Source of the DNA: Lachnoclostridium sp. UBA1308
Lineage (GTDB): Bacteria > Bacillota > Clostridia > Lachnospirales > Lachnospiraceae
Assembly: GCA_002307215.1 (NCBI GenBank)
Contig: DBTU01000044.1
Location: 8,448 to 67,655 of the forward strand
Direction: 5' to 3'
DNA: 59,208 nt
The notes beneath the pieces are model-generated. The model searched no databases. It was not told the origin of the DNA and saw nothing but the letters and a program-made list of their open reading frames with translations. A program made the translations under genes and the position numbers. Below, piece after piece: positions 33,186 through 42,154 of the stretch; within the stretch, counting starts at the first letter, position 1; each line of letters opens with the position of its first letter.

Positions 33186-34442
33186 ATGAAAAAGAAGCTT
33201 GATAAACATTATACAATAGCAATTGCGGGAACAGGATATGTGGGACTCTCAAATGCTATTTTACTTTCACTAAATAACAAGGTATATGCGGTGGATATCA
33301 TACCTGAAAAGGTGGCAATGATAAATGCACGTAAATCACCAATAATTGATATCGAGATAGAGGAGTATCTGAAACATTATAAGCTGGATCTGATAGCTAC
33401 CATAGATGGTGATATTGCATATGAACAAGCGGACTTTGTTATTATCTCAACGCCTACAAATTATGACCCTGTGAAGAACTACTTTGATACATCCTCGGTC
33501 GAGAATGTCATTGAACAGGTTATCCGTGTAAATCCATATGCCATTATGGTCATTAAATCGACTGTTCCGGTTGGATACACAAAGTATATCAGAGAGAAAT
33601 ATCATCATGATAACATTCTATTCTCACCTGAATTCCTTAGAGAAGGAAAAGCATTACATGATAACCTTTATCCAAGCCGAATCATTGTCGGGGCTCCCCA
33701 AGATGACAAAAGGTTGGTAGGGGTTAGTCATACTTTCGCAGAGCTGTTAGCAGAAGGAGCATTAAGCGAAGAGATTCCTATCCTATATACAGATCTTACA
33801 GAGGCAGAAGCCGTAAAATTATTTGCAAATACATATTTGGCACTAAGGGTTGCATTTATCAATGAACTAGATACCTATGCGGAAGTAAGAGGACTTCATA
33901 CACAACCGATTATTGAGGGTATTGGTTATGACCCCAGAATCGGAAACTATTATAATAATCCATCCTTTGGCTATGGTGGTTACTGTCTACCAAAGGATAC
34001 AAAACAGTTGTTAGCCAATTATAATGATGTACCGGAAAATATTATCGGAGCCATCGTAGCAGCTAATAGAACAAGAAAGGATTTTATCGCAGAAAGAATA
34101 TTAAATAGAACCGGATATTATTCCTCTTCCAGCGAATATGCTGCAACCCGGGAAACGGAGGTGGTTGTTGGTATTTACCGACTAACCATGAAGGCTAACA
34201 GCGACAATTTCCGCCAAAGCTCGATTCAAGGTGTTATGAAGCGATTAAAGGCAAAAGGAGCAGAGGTTATTATCTATGAGCCAACACTGGATGATGGTAA
34301 TACGTTCTTTGGAAGCAGAGTGGTAAATCATTTTGAGAGCTTCAAAGAACTGTCAGATGTGATTGTGGCAAATAGATATCATTCTGATTTAGAAAGTGTT
34401 ATTGAAAAGGTTTATACCAGGGACCTGTATTTTCGAGATTAA
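33186..34442 (+). CDS. ugd: UDP-glucose 6-dehydrogenase
   Basis: 418 residues. Oxidises UDP-glucose to UDP-glucuronate with two NAD+. The Rossmann loop GTGYVGLS is at ~15-22 and the catalytic Cys267 lies in GYGGYCLPKDTK. It resembles the short E. coli Ugd group but carries ~30 extra residues. The ATG at 33186 follows AGGAGGG; an upstream in-frame ATG overlaps the leader hairpin. First gene of the polysaccharide operon; a remnant of a second ugd lies at 35592. Confidence 0.95.
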   Translation: MKKKLDKHYTIAIAGTGYVGLSNAILLSLNNKVYAVDIIPEKVAMINARKSPIIDIEIEEYLKHYKLDLIATIDGDIAYEQADFVIISTPTNYDPVKNYFDTSSVENVIEQVIRVNPYAIMVIKSTVPVGYTKYIREKYHHDNILFSPEFLREGKALHDNLYPSRIIVGAPQDDKRLVGVSHTFAELLAEGALSEEIPILYTDLTEAEAVKLFANTYLALRVAFINELDTYAEVRGLHTQPIIEGIGYDPRIGNYYNNPSFGYGGYCLPKDTKQLLANYNDVPENIIGAIVAANRTRKDFIAERILNRTGYYSSSSEYAATRETEVVVGIYRLTMKANSDNFRQSSIQGVMKRLKAKGAEVIIYEPTLDDGNTFFGSRVVNHFESFKELSDVIVANRYHSDLESVIEKVYTRDLYFRD

Positions 34443-34464
34443 AAATAAAAGGAAGCAAATAAAA

Positions 34465-35505
34465 ATGAAATTAGATCTAAGGAATAAAACAGTACTTATA
34501 ACAGGAGCGGCAGGATTTATCGGGGCCAATTTAGCAAAGCAATTATTGATTACAATACCGGCAATTAAGATAGTTGGAATTGATAATATGAATGATTATT
34601 ATGATGTGCATTTGAAAGAAAGTAGATTGGATGAGCTAGCTTGTTTCGATAACTTTACGATAATTAACGGAACCATCGCTGATAAAATGCTGATTAAAAA
34701 TGTTTTCAAGGAATACAAACCGGAAGTTGTTGTGAATCTGGCGGCACAAGCAGGTGTGCGTTATTCCATAACAAATCCTGAGGTATATATAGAATCAAAT
34801 ATCATTGGTTTCTTCAATGTCCTGGAGGCCTGCCGCAATTCCTATATAGATGGGGCTAAAGGGGTTGAACATCTGGTATATGCGTCAAGTTCTTCCGTGT
34901 ACGGTAGTAATAAAAAAGTGCCATATAGTACGAAGGACAAGGTTGACAATCCGGTCAGTCTTTATGCCGCCACCAAAAAATCAAATGAGCTGATGGCTCA
35001 TGCTTATTCAAAGCTGTATAAGATACCATCTACGGGGCTTCGATTTTTTACGGTATATGGTCCTGCCGGAAGACCGGATATGGCATACTTTAGTTTTACC
35101 AATAAGATAGTCAAGGGTGATAAGATACAAATATTTAATTATGGTGATATGAAGAGAGACTTTACCTATATCGATGATATCGTTACAGGATTAATAAATG
35201 TAGTGCAGAAAACTCCGGAAGCAACCGAGGATGGTGTTCCGTATCATATATATAACATTGGCAATCATAGTCCGGAGAGTCTAATGTACTTCGTTGAAAC
35301 TCTTGAGAAATGCTTGATGAGTGAAGGAATAATTGACAAACCGGTAGAGAAGGAGCTACTGCCCATGCAGCCGGGTGATGTGTACCAAACGTATGCGGAT
35401 GTAGATGAACTGGTGGAGGATTTTGGATTTAAACCGGGTACCAGTTTGGAGGAAGGGTTGAGCCGGTTCGTGAAGTGGTATAGAGGGTACAATAAGAATA
35501 ATTAA
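34465..35505 (+). CDS. NAD-dependent epimerase, probably UDP-glucuronate 4-epimerase
   Basis: 346 residues, extended short-chain-dehydrogenase fold. The NAD loop GAAGFIG begins at residue 14, the catalytic Tyr167 and Lys171 form YAATK, and SSSSVYG precedes them. Insertions and the C-terminal region match UDP-glucuronate 4-epimerases, which make UDP-galacturonate. Pairing with ugd fits that function. The ATG at 34465 follows AAAGGAAG; an ATG 69 bases upstream lies in ugd. Confidence 0.9.
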   Translation: MKLDLRNKTVLITGAAGFIGANLAKQLLITIPAIKIVGIDNMNDYYDVHLKESRLDELACFDNFTIINGTIADKMLIKNVFKEYKPEVVVNLAAQAGVRYSITNPEVYIESNIIGFFNVLEACRNSYIDGAKGVEHLVYASSSSVYGSNKKVPYSTKDKVDNPVSLYAATKKSNELMAHAYSKLYKIPSTGLRFFTVYGPAGRPDMAYFSFTNKIVKGDKIQIFNYGDMKRDFTYIDDIVTGLINVVQKTPEATEDGVPYHIYNIGNHSPESLMYFVETLEKCLMSEGIIDKPVEKELLPMQPGDVYQTYADVDELVEDFGFKPGTSLEEGLSRFVKWYRGYNKNN

Positions 35506-35591
35506 TTATTCTTGTTATATAAGGGCATTGATTATAGCAATGCTGGGTGGCTGAGGTGCCGCAGCGAAAGGAACATACTTACTTCAAATGA

Positions 35592-35717
35592 GACGAAAAG
35601 GATGGAGACACATTCTATGGGAGTAAAGTTGTTAATGATCTTGATGAGTTTAAGAAACACAACGATTCCATAATCCCAAACAGGTACGGTAATTGCTTGG
35701 ATGATGTGATGAATTAA
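35592..35717 (+). pseudogene. C-terminal remnant of a second ugd gene
   Basis: The frame after a TGA at 35589-35591 reads DGDTFYGSKVVNDLDEFKKH and on through IIPNRYGN to a TAA at 35715-35717. It aligns by eye with the Ugd C-terminus encoded at ~34288-34410 (DDGNTFFGSRVVNHFESFKE ... VIVANRYHSDLESV), but is not a copy of it and lacks any start or upstream coding part. It looks like the scar of a replaced or recombined UDP-sugar dehydrogenase gene. Confidence 0.75.
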
Positions 35718-35761
35718 GTGTACACATGAATATATTCAAGAGGGATTAAGAGGGTGGATAG

Positions 35762-36229
35762 ATGGGAAAGCACAATAGAAATCTAAGGATTTGTTTTGTA
35801 TCTTCATCTGGCGGTCACTGGGAGCAACTTCAGAAATTGGAGCCGTTGGCAAATAAATATAAAGGGTTTTTCGTAACTGAAAAGACTCAATTTGATGAGC
35901 CTTTGGGAAAATACCTCATGATGCAAACTGACTTAAAAGACAAAATGATGCCATTGAAAATGATTTGGAATGGAATTTATGCTATCGGTATTTGGGTAAA
36001 AGAGCGTCCGGATTTTGTAATTACAACCGGGACGATGGTAGCATATCCGTTTTATCTTTTAGCTGTATTGTTCCACAAAAAATTTATTTTTATTGAAACA
36101 TTTGGTAGAGCAAATATGCCAACGGTTGCCGGTAAGAAGATGGAAAGACACACAGACTTGTTTATTGTCCAATGGGAAACACAAAAAAAATATTATAAAA
36201 AAGCAATTTATGGAGGGTGTTTATATTAA
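35762..36229 (+). CDS. Alg14/CpsF-like glycosyltransferase membrane subunit
   Basis: 155 residues. The N-terminal SSSGGHWEQL loop and a membrane-associated helix (~95-115, YPFYLLAVLFHKKFIF) match the Alg14/PssD/CpsF family, which recruits its catalytic partner to the membrane. The stop overlaps the next start by one base (TAATG). In Streptococcus CpsF-CpsG adds the second sugar on the lipid carrier; the sugar here is unknown. Confidence 0.9.
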   Translation: MGKHNRNLRICFVSSSGGHWEQLQKLEPLANKYKGFFVTEKTQFDEPLGKYLMMQTDLKDKMMPLKMIWNGIYAIGIWVKERPDFVITTGTMVAYPFYLLAVLFHKKFIFIETFGRANMPTVAGKKMERHTDLFIVQWETQKKYYKKAIYGGCLY

Positions 36230-36723
36230 TGATTTTTGTAACTGTCGGGTCAAGGAACTACCCCTTCGACCGTTTGTTTAAGAAATTGGATGCATTATAT
36301 GAAGAAGGGGTTCTTACGGATTCGATGTTCGCACAAATTGGAACCGCTACATATAAGCCTAAGTACTACGAATATAAGAAATTTATTTCACAGGAAGAAT
36401 TTCAGATAAAGATAAATCAAGCTGATATTGTTGTTACGCATGGAGCCTCAGGCTCTATCATGAAGGCATTAAATGCCAGGAAGAAAGTTATTGCTGTCAC
36501 TAGACTTGAAAAGTACGGTGAACATATCGATGATCATCAGATCCAAAATAATGAAGCTTTTAGTAGCAATAAGTATGTTCTCATGACTGATTTGGAATTA
36601 GATGATTTAGGCGAATGTTTTCAGAAAGTCTATAATAATGCGGATGGTAGCATTCCTTGGAAGAATATAGACCCAATGGCAATTGTAAAGCTAATTGATA
36701 AATATATACAGGAGAATTGGTAA
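36229..36723 (+). CDS. Alg13/CpsG-like glycosyltransferase catalytic subunit
   Basis: 164 residues, GT28-type C-terminal domain. MIFVTVGSRNYPFDRL at the start and THGASGSIMKAL (nucleotide-sugar binding) are typical of Alg13/PssE/CpsG. The ATG at 36229 overlaps the preceding stop and follows GGAGGG; a TTG/ATG 12 bases earlier is less likely. Functions with the Alg14-like subunit as a two-piece transferase. Confidence 0.9.
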   Translation: MIFVTVGSRNYPFDRLFKKLDALYEEGVLTDSMFAQIGTATYKPKYYEYKKFISQEEFQIKINQADIVVTHGASGSIMKALNARKKVIAVTRLEKYGEHIDDHQIQNNEAFSSNKYVLMTDLELDDLGECFQKVYNNADGSIPWKNIDPMAIVKLIDKYIQENW

Positions 36724-36857
36724 TAGAGAAATATAAACATTATCATGAAAAAGTATCTTTATTTTGCAATAAGAAATTGTATATTAGGAAAAATCGTATT
36801 GAACTGAGCAGGATAATGCAGCAAAAGAAATAATGCTGTTGGCAGGAGGATTAATTC

Positions 36858-39047
36858 GTGAGATTTGTAGAAATAGAGAACGCAGTTAAAAAGGCATTGG
36901 AACAGTTTCCGGTTGTAAAACGTTCTGCAAAAAGAGCGTACCAGTTGTTAAGTTATGCTACATCTAACGAAAAAATCAAATCAAAGGGAGACATTTCCTG
37001 TGTGTCACCAGAGGATGGTTTTGAATATTTTTATGGATATTATGATAAATCTCCGTGGGACGCTTCGGATCGTTATATGATTGCACTCAAGGTAAAGCAG
37101 TCTTATAAGTCGGTTGCACCAAAAGAAGAAGGTACGTTAGTCATATTTGATACCCAAAATAATAATAGTATATATAGAATTGGAGTAACTCATGCATGGA
37201 ATGTTCAGCAGGGGTGTATGGCACAGTGGATGGGGCCGGATTTCAAGAGCCGTATTATTTACAATGACTTCAGGGATGGAAAGTATTGTTCAGTTATTTG
37301 CAGTTTGATAACGATGAAAGAAGAAAAGATTTTACCCCTCCCGGTTTATGATGTTGCACACGACGGTAGCTTTGCGCTTAGTTTGGATTTTTCACGTTTA
37401 CATCGTATGCGTCCTGGCTATGGCTATTCCAACTTGCCTGAAACGACTAAGGGTGAGCTTTGCCCTAATAAACCGTGTATATGGAAGATGGATATTTTAA
37501 CTGGTGAAGTGACAGAACTTTTTACTTTTACTGACTTGGCCATATTTGAAGCAGACGAGAGTATGTATGGAGCAGAACACAAGGTAAATCACTTGATGAT
37601 TAGTCCGAACGGGAAAAGATTTATGGTACTTCATCGTTGGTTTCAGAAAGGTAGAAAACACACAAGACTTGTTACCGTGAATGTTGACAAGACGGAGATG
37701 TATAACCTAAGTGATGATATATTTGTATCACATTGTTATTGGAAAAACGATAATGAAATCCTGTCTTTCCTTCGTAAAAAGGAGATAGGTAATCATTATT
37801 ATTTGATGGAAGACAAGACTCAGGAATATAAGATGTACTGGCCTGAATTGAACACAGATGGTCATTGTAGCTATTCACCGGAGGGCAAATACATCATTAC
37901 CGATACTTATCCCAATAGAAAAAGAATTGCATCGGTATTTCTTTGCACGGAAGAGGACAGCCGTAGTCGATGCATTGCTAGAGTATTCGAACCTTTTAAA
38001 TATGATAATGATTGTCGCTGTGATTTGCATCCTCGCTGGAATCATGCTGGAGATAAAATCTGCATTGATTCTGTTCATGAAGGAAAAAGAAGTTTGTATG
38101 TAATAGATTTGAAACAGGAAATAATTAAAAGTAAAACTCCAACATTTCAAAAAGTTGTATTGGTGAGGTCAAATAAATTCAAATTAATTGATAAAAATAT
38201 TCGAGACGAACTATTCTATGTGGAAGATATGTTTAGGCCTTTAAATAAAATAGAAAGAATTATAAAGGATGTAGGAATATACTTTAGAAGAAATATTATC
38301 AAGTCATATTATAATGGAAACCTAAAAAACTCTAAAGCAAATGTGATTATTGTTTTCGATCCCCATTGTAGGATTCAGTTTTTAAAATGGCTAAGAAAAA
38401 ATAATCCGGATAAAAAGATCGTATTATGGTTTTGGAATACAATTGCTGAAATAGGTAAGAATATTCCGTTGGAACAAATTCATGAAAGTATAGAAAAATG
38501 GTCATATTCAAAGTATGATTGCGAGAAATATAAATTCAATTATAATACAACATTTTATCCATACACAATTAAGTCTAGTGGATCAAATTTTCTGTATGAT
38601 GTTTTCTTTGTCGGAAAAGATAAAGGAAGGTTGGCGGATATTTTATCAATAAAAGATCTTTTAGATAATCAAGGTCTTACTACTTATTTTCATGTATCTC
38701 CAACTCATCAGTATGAATTAAAGAAAAATTCAATATACAAACCGAAAATACCATATAGTGAAGTAGATGAGTATATAGCAAAAAGTAGATGTATTTTAGA
38801 TTGTGAAGTTAGTGATAGTGCTGGTCCAACTATTAGACCACTAGAAGCACTATACAGAAGAAAGAAGTTAATTACAAATAATAAATCGTTAATAATGGAG
38901 GACTATTATTGCAAAGATAATATTTTTGTTATTGGGATAAATGATATATCTAAAATCAGAGAATTTGCGAGAAGCCCTTACAAAGAATTGAATGAAACAA
39001 TATATAAAAAATACACAATCCATTCATGGGTGGAGCGATTTCTATAA
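36858..39047 (+). CDS. Fusion: TolB-like beta-propeller domain plus glycosyltransferase-like domain
   Basis: 729 residues, starting with GTG after AGGAGGA. Residues ~40-430 look like a beta-propeller of the TolB/oligogalacturonate-lyase-like sort found in some polysaccharide loci (EDGFEYFYGYYDKSPWD near 52, repeated strand blocks ISPNGKRFMVL, YSPEGKYIITD, WNHAGDKICIDS). Residues ~440-729 look like a separate GT-B-type glycosyltransferase (VIIVFDPHCRIQFLKWLRKN, YDVFFVGKDKGR, PTIRPLEALYRRKKLITN). The two halves differ in base composition: moderately AT-rich before ~38130, very AT-rich after. It looks like a gene fusion at a recombination joint. Activity and sugar are unknown. Confidence 0.7.
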   Translation: MRFVEIENAVKKALEQFPVVKRSAKRAYQLLSYATSNEKIKSKGDISCVSPEDGFEYFYGYYDKSPWDASDRYMIALKVKQSYKSVAPKEEGTLVIFDTQNNNSIYRIGVTHAWNVQQGCMAQWMGPDFKSRIIYNDFRDGKYCSVICSLITMKEEKILPLPVYDVAHDGSFALSLDFSRLHRMRPGYGYSNLPETTKGELCPNKPCIWKMDILTGEVTELFTFTDLAIFEADESMYGAEHKVNHLMISPNGKRFMVLHRWFQKGRKHTRLVTVNVDKTEMYNLSDDIFVSHCYWKNDNEILSFLRKKEIGNHYYLMEDKTQEYKMYWPELNTDGHCSYSPEGKYIITDTYPNRKRIASVFLCTEEDSRSRCIARVFEPFKYDNDCRCDLHPRWNHAGDKICIDSVHEGKRSLYVIDLKQEIIKSKTPTFQKVVLVRSNKFKLIDKNIRDELFYVEDMFRPLNKIERIIKDVGIYFRRNIIKSYYNGNLKNSKANVIIVFDPHCRIQFLKWLRKNNPDKKIVLWFWNTIAEIGKNIPLEQIHESIEKWSYSKYDCEKYKFNYNTTFYPYTIKSSGSNFLYDVFFVGKDKGRLADILSIKDLLDNQGLTTYFHVSPTHQYELKKNSIYKPKIPYSEVDEYIAKSRCILDCEVSDSAGPTIRPLEALYRRKKLITNNKSLIMEDYYCKDNIFVIGINDISKIREFARSPYKELNETIYKKYTIHSWVERFL

Positions 39048-39898
39048 TGAAGGAAATTAGGATGAGAGAAATGATTTTTGCAGGAATTATAACATATAAT
39101 GCGGATATAAAGATATTAGAAAACAATTTGACAGCAATTTCACATCAATTAAACGAGATGATCATTGTTGACAATGGGTCAAAGAACATAGAAAAAATAT
39201 CAGAAGTGGCTTCTAAATTTAATTCATTTATTATTAAAAATGAAAATAACGAAGGAATTGCGAAAGCTTTAAATCAAGCAATGCAGTGCGGAGTGGATAG
39301 AGGATATTCATGGATGCTATCTTTAGATCAGGATTCGATTTGTCCAGATAAATATGTGATAGAGATATCGCGCTATCTGTCAATTGAAGATAATATAGGC
39401 GTTGTAGCACCGATTATTGTTGATAGAACATTTGGAGTGATTGGCCATAATCCAGTAAATGAATATGCAAAAGTAAACACCTGTATAACATCAGGATCTG
39501 TAGTTAATGTTGGTGTTTGGGAATCGGTGGGTGGATATGATGAAAGTATGTTCATTGATTTAGTTGATTTTGAGTACTGTTACAGGGTTAGAAAACAAGG
39601 CTATTCTGTAATTCAAATACGGGACATTAAATTAGAACATAAACTTGGTGATTGTGAGAGACATAAGCTTCTGTTTTGGAATATAAGAGTTAATAATCAT
39701 TCGGCTTCTCGTAAATACTTTATTGCAAGAAATAATATTTACTATCCTAAGAAGCATCATTTGCATTTACATTTTATAAGAGGAAATTTAAGAAATCTTC
39801 AGTTGATTTTTATTATTCTTTTATATGAAAACAGTAAATTATCAAAGATTAAATCTGTTTCGAAGGGCTGGTATGAAGGGATACAGGGTGTAAAGTAG
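39047..39898 (+). CDS. Family 2 glycosyltransferase (rhamnosyltransferase-like)
   Basis: 283 residues, GT-A fold. IITYNADIKILENNL at the start, VDNGSKN, and the metal-binding DQDS are visible, followed by ITSGSVVNVGVWESVGGYDESMFIDLVDFEYCYR, typical of WbbL-like rhamnosyltransferases. The start overlaps the previous stop (TAATG); an ATG at 39062 with AAGGA before it is an equally good choice. The sugar is inferred only by family. Confidence 0.85.
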   Translation: MKEIRMREMIFAGIITYNADIKILENNLTAISHQLNEMIIVDNGSKNIEKISEVASKFNSFIIKNENNEGIAKALNQAMQCGVDRGYSWMLSLDQDSICPDKYVIEISRYLSIEDNIGVVAPIIVDRTFGVIGHNPVNEYAKVNTCITSGSVVNVGVWESVGGYDESMFIDLVDFEYCYRVRKQGYSVIQIRDIKLEHKLGDCERHKLLFWNIRVNNHSASRKYFIARNNIYYPKKHHLHLHFIRGNLRNLQLIFIILLYENSKLSKIKSVSKGWYEGIQGVK

Positions 39899-40945
39899 GT
39901 GAAAATCAATTATGTACTATCTGCGTTAGCAAAATCTGGTGGAGCAAATGTTGTATATAGGTATGCTGAATTGTTGAACGAAAAAGGACATGATGTTGTG
40001 ATTTACAAGTCTATATTGAGCTACAACTTGCATAGGTATGATGATAATATAAAAAATGTTATACATCAAATTTATTGCTCTGGAAAGGCATTAAGAAGAA
40101 GTTTTATAAAGACTTCCTCGTATGATAAATTTGTGCTAACGATTAATGACAAATGGGTGAGAAATGCTGATGTAACAATTGCCACTGCCTGGCCAACTGC
40201 ATATCAAGTTGCTGCACTTGCTGAAGAAAAAGGGAAAAAGTTCTATTTTATTCAGGATTATGAGATATGGGATAACATGAAATGGGGAGAAAATAGCTAT
40301 ACGTTACCATTAAAAAAAATTGTTATTTCTTCATGGATAAATGAGCAGTTTAAAAAAAATATGGGTCTTGGTCCATATCCGGTTTTATATAATGGGATAG
40401 ATTTAAGTAAATTTAAAACAGATCCAAGTGTAGAGAGAGATAAATTTTGCTGTCTAATGCTAAACCACTCACTTGAAAAAAAAGGAGTAAAACAGGGAGT
40501 ACTGGCTTTTGAAAAAGCACGCGCAAAGTATCCAAGCCTGAAACTAATTATGTTTGGATTATATGAAAAAACTGGTTTACCAGAGTATGTAGAGTATCAT
40601 CAAAATCCAGTTAACAATGAATTGATTGCTTTGTATTCAAGGGCAAATATTTTTATTTTTCCAAGTCTTGAAGAAGGATGGGGATTGACGCCACTTGAAG
40701 CTATGGCTTGCGGATGTTCTGTGGTAGGCACAAACACAGGCTTTGTTCTTGATATTGGAGAGAACAGGCATAATATGCTAATTTCAGAGCAAGGTCAAGC
40801 TGATGAAATGGCAAAAAATATTGTGGAGTTATTATCTAATAGAGAATTATGCGAATTAATAAAAAAAAGCGCGTCACCAACGGTAGAAAAGCTTGATTGG
40901 TCAAATTCTGTATTAAGACTAGAGAACATGTTGAGGGAATTATAA
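39899..40945 (+). CDS. Family 4 glycosyltransferase
   Basis: 348 residues, GT-B fold. The C-terminal half has the GT4 signature FPSLEEGWGLTPLEAMACGCSVVGTNTGF with the EX7E-type glutamates. The N-terminal half (AKSGGANVVYRYAELL) is the acceptor domain. It begins with GTG one base after the preceding stop and is followed by the polymerase gene after 3 bp. Acceptor and donor are unknown. Confidence 0.88.
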   Translation: MKINYVLSALAKSGGANVVYRYAELLNEKGHDVVIYKSILSYNLHRYDDNIKNVIHQIYCSGKALRRSFIKTSSYDKFVLTINDKWVRNADVTIATAWPTAYQVAALAEEKGKKFYFIQDYEIWDNMKWGENSYTLPLKKIVISSWINEQFKKNMGLGPYPVLYNGIDLSKFKTDPSVERDKFCCLMLNHSLEKKGVKQGVLAFEKARAKYPSLKLIMFGLYEKTGLPEYVEYHQNPVNNELIALYSRANIFIFPSLEEGWGLTPLEAMACGCSVVGTNTGFVLDIGENRHNMLISEQGQADEMAKNIVELLSNRELCELIKKSASPTVEKLDWSNSVLRLENMLREL

Positions 40946-40948
40946 ACA

Positions 40949-42154
40949 ATGAATAGTAGTTATCATATAATTAGAATAAAGAATATATTGGCTTATGTAT
41001 TTTTAATAGTAATATCTATTCAGTATGCGTTTGTAAATACTGAGCTAGAGTTTACTGGCTTGTTATCAACTTTGGTTATGTTATTTGAAAGTATCATTTT
41101 TTGTAGCTATTTACTATTCAGAAAATATAAAAAGAGAACTTTGACTGTAATTGTTATATTATTATTGTTATCAGGAATGACATATTATGCAACTGGTTCT
41201 ACGTCTTTTATAATAATGCTAATGACGGCAATATTTTTTGATAAGTTAGACTACTCTCATACATTTCGTTTGATTTTTTTCGTTCGACTTATTATGTTAT
41301 TGGTGATTATCACATGTGCAGGCGTGGGTATTCTTGATGTATTTGAAAGAAGTATAATGAAGGATGGTTCGCATACAGTAATTGGATATGGTTTGGGCTT
41401 TACGCATCCAAATCGTCTAGCATTTGTATTTGAATATTTGTCATTGATTTTTATATGTTATAAGAATGATAAAATAAAAAACAGACATTTCTTTTCATTG
41501 ATATGCTTTACTCTATTAGGATACGGCATAACAAAATCCAGAACATTACTTTTTAGTATACTAGGTGTAATTCTGTTTGTTTATTTATACAGATCCCATT
41601 TCTTACATAGAATACTTAAAATCGTATTAAACAAACTTTCGTTACTAATAATGCCGTTATGCGCAACTATTTCGATTGTGATACCAATGTTAATGCATAC
41701 TGCGAAGGGTCAGTTACAGACTATTTTGTATGCAATCAATGGTTTATTAAGTTCGCGTTTTACCCATATTTATAGAGCATTTTTAAATTATCCAGTTACT
41801 CTGTTCGGAGGAGTCAATGATTTTACCGAATTACAAGATATTTATCATTTTTCAACCATAGATAATGGTTATATTAGGTTATTATATGGTTTTGGCATTA
41901 TTGGATTTGCTATATTTATCATTTTTACCTTTATCACCATAAGAAGATTGATTAAGCAAGGTGAGTATATTTATATAATTGTTTATATCGTTATCTCTTT
42001 ATGGGGAGTAAGTGAGAATGTACTTGCAAGTTTCGCTTTTAATTTTTTCATTGCTTTTTGGAGTCAACTTTTAAAGAGCAATTCAGTTATAGAAAGTAAA
42101 GAGGGTATAAAAGTATATGAAAGTAAGCAAAATCGGATTAGTGACATTATTTAA
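40949..42154 (+). CDS. Wzy-like polysaccharide polymerase
   Basis: 401 residues, about 11-12 membrane helices. The large extracytoplasmic loop near residues 285-325 ends in TIDNGYIRLLYGFG, and GFTHPNRL occurs before it, both common in O-antigen/capsule polymerases. It would join repeat units on undecaprenyl pyrophosphate outside the membrane. Such proteins vary greatly in sequence, so the call rests on topology, motifs and context. Its end overlaps the next gene by 38 bp. Confidence 0.8.
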   Translation: MNSSYHIIRIKNILAYVFLIVISIQYAFVNTELEFTGLLSTLVMLFESIIFCSYLLFRKYKKRTLTVIVILLLLSGMTYYATGSTSFIIMLMTAIFFDKLDYSHTFRLIFFVRLIMLLVIITCAGVGILDVFERSIMKDGSHTVIGYGLGFTHPNRLAFVFEYLSLIFICYKNDKIKNRHFFSLICFTLLGYGITKSRTLLFSILGVILFVYLYRSHFLHRILKIVLNKLSLLIMPLCATISIVIPMLMHTAKGQLQTILYAINGLLSSRFTHIYRAFLNYPVTLFGGVNDFTELQDIYHFSTIDNGYIRLLYGFGIIGFAIFIIFTFITIRRLIKQGEYIYIIVYIVISLWGVSENVLASFAFNFFIAFWSQLLKSNSVIESKEGIKVYESKQNRISDII

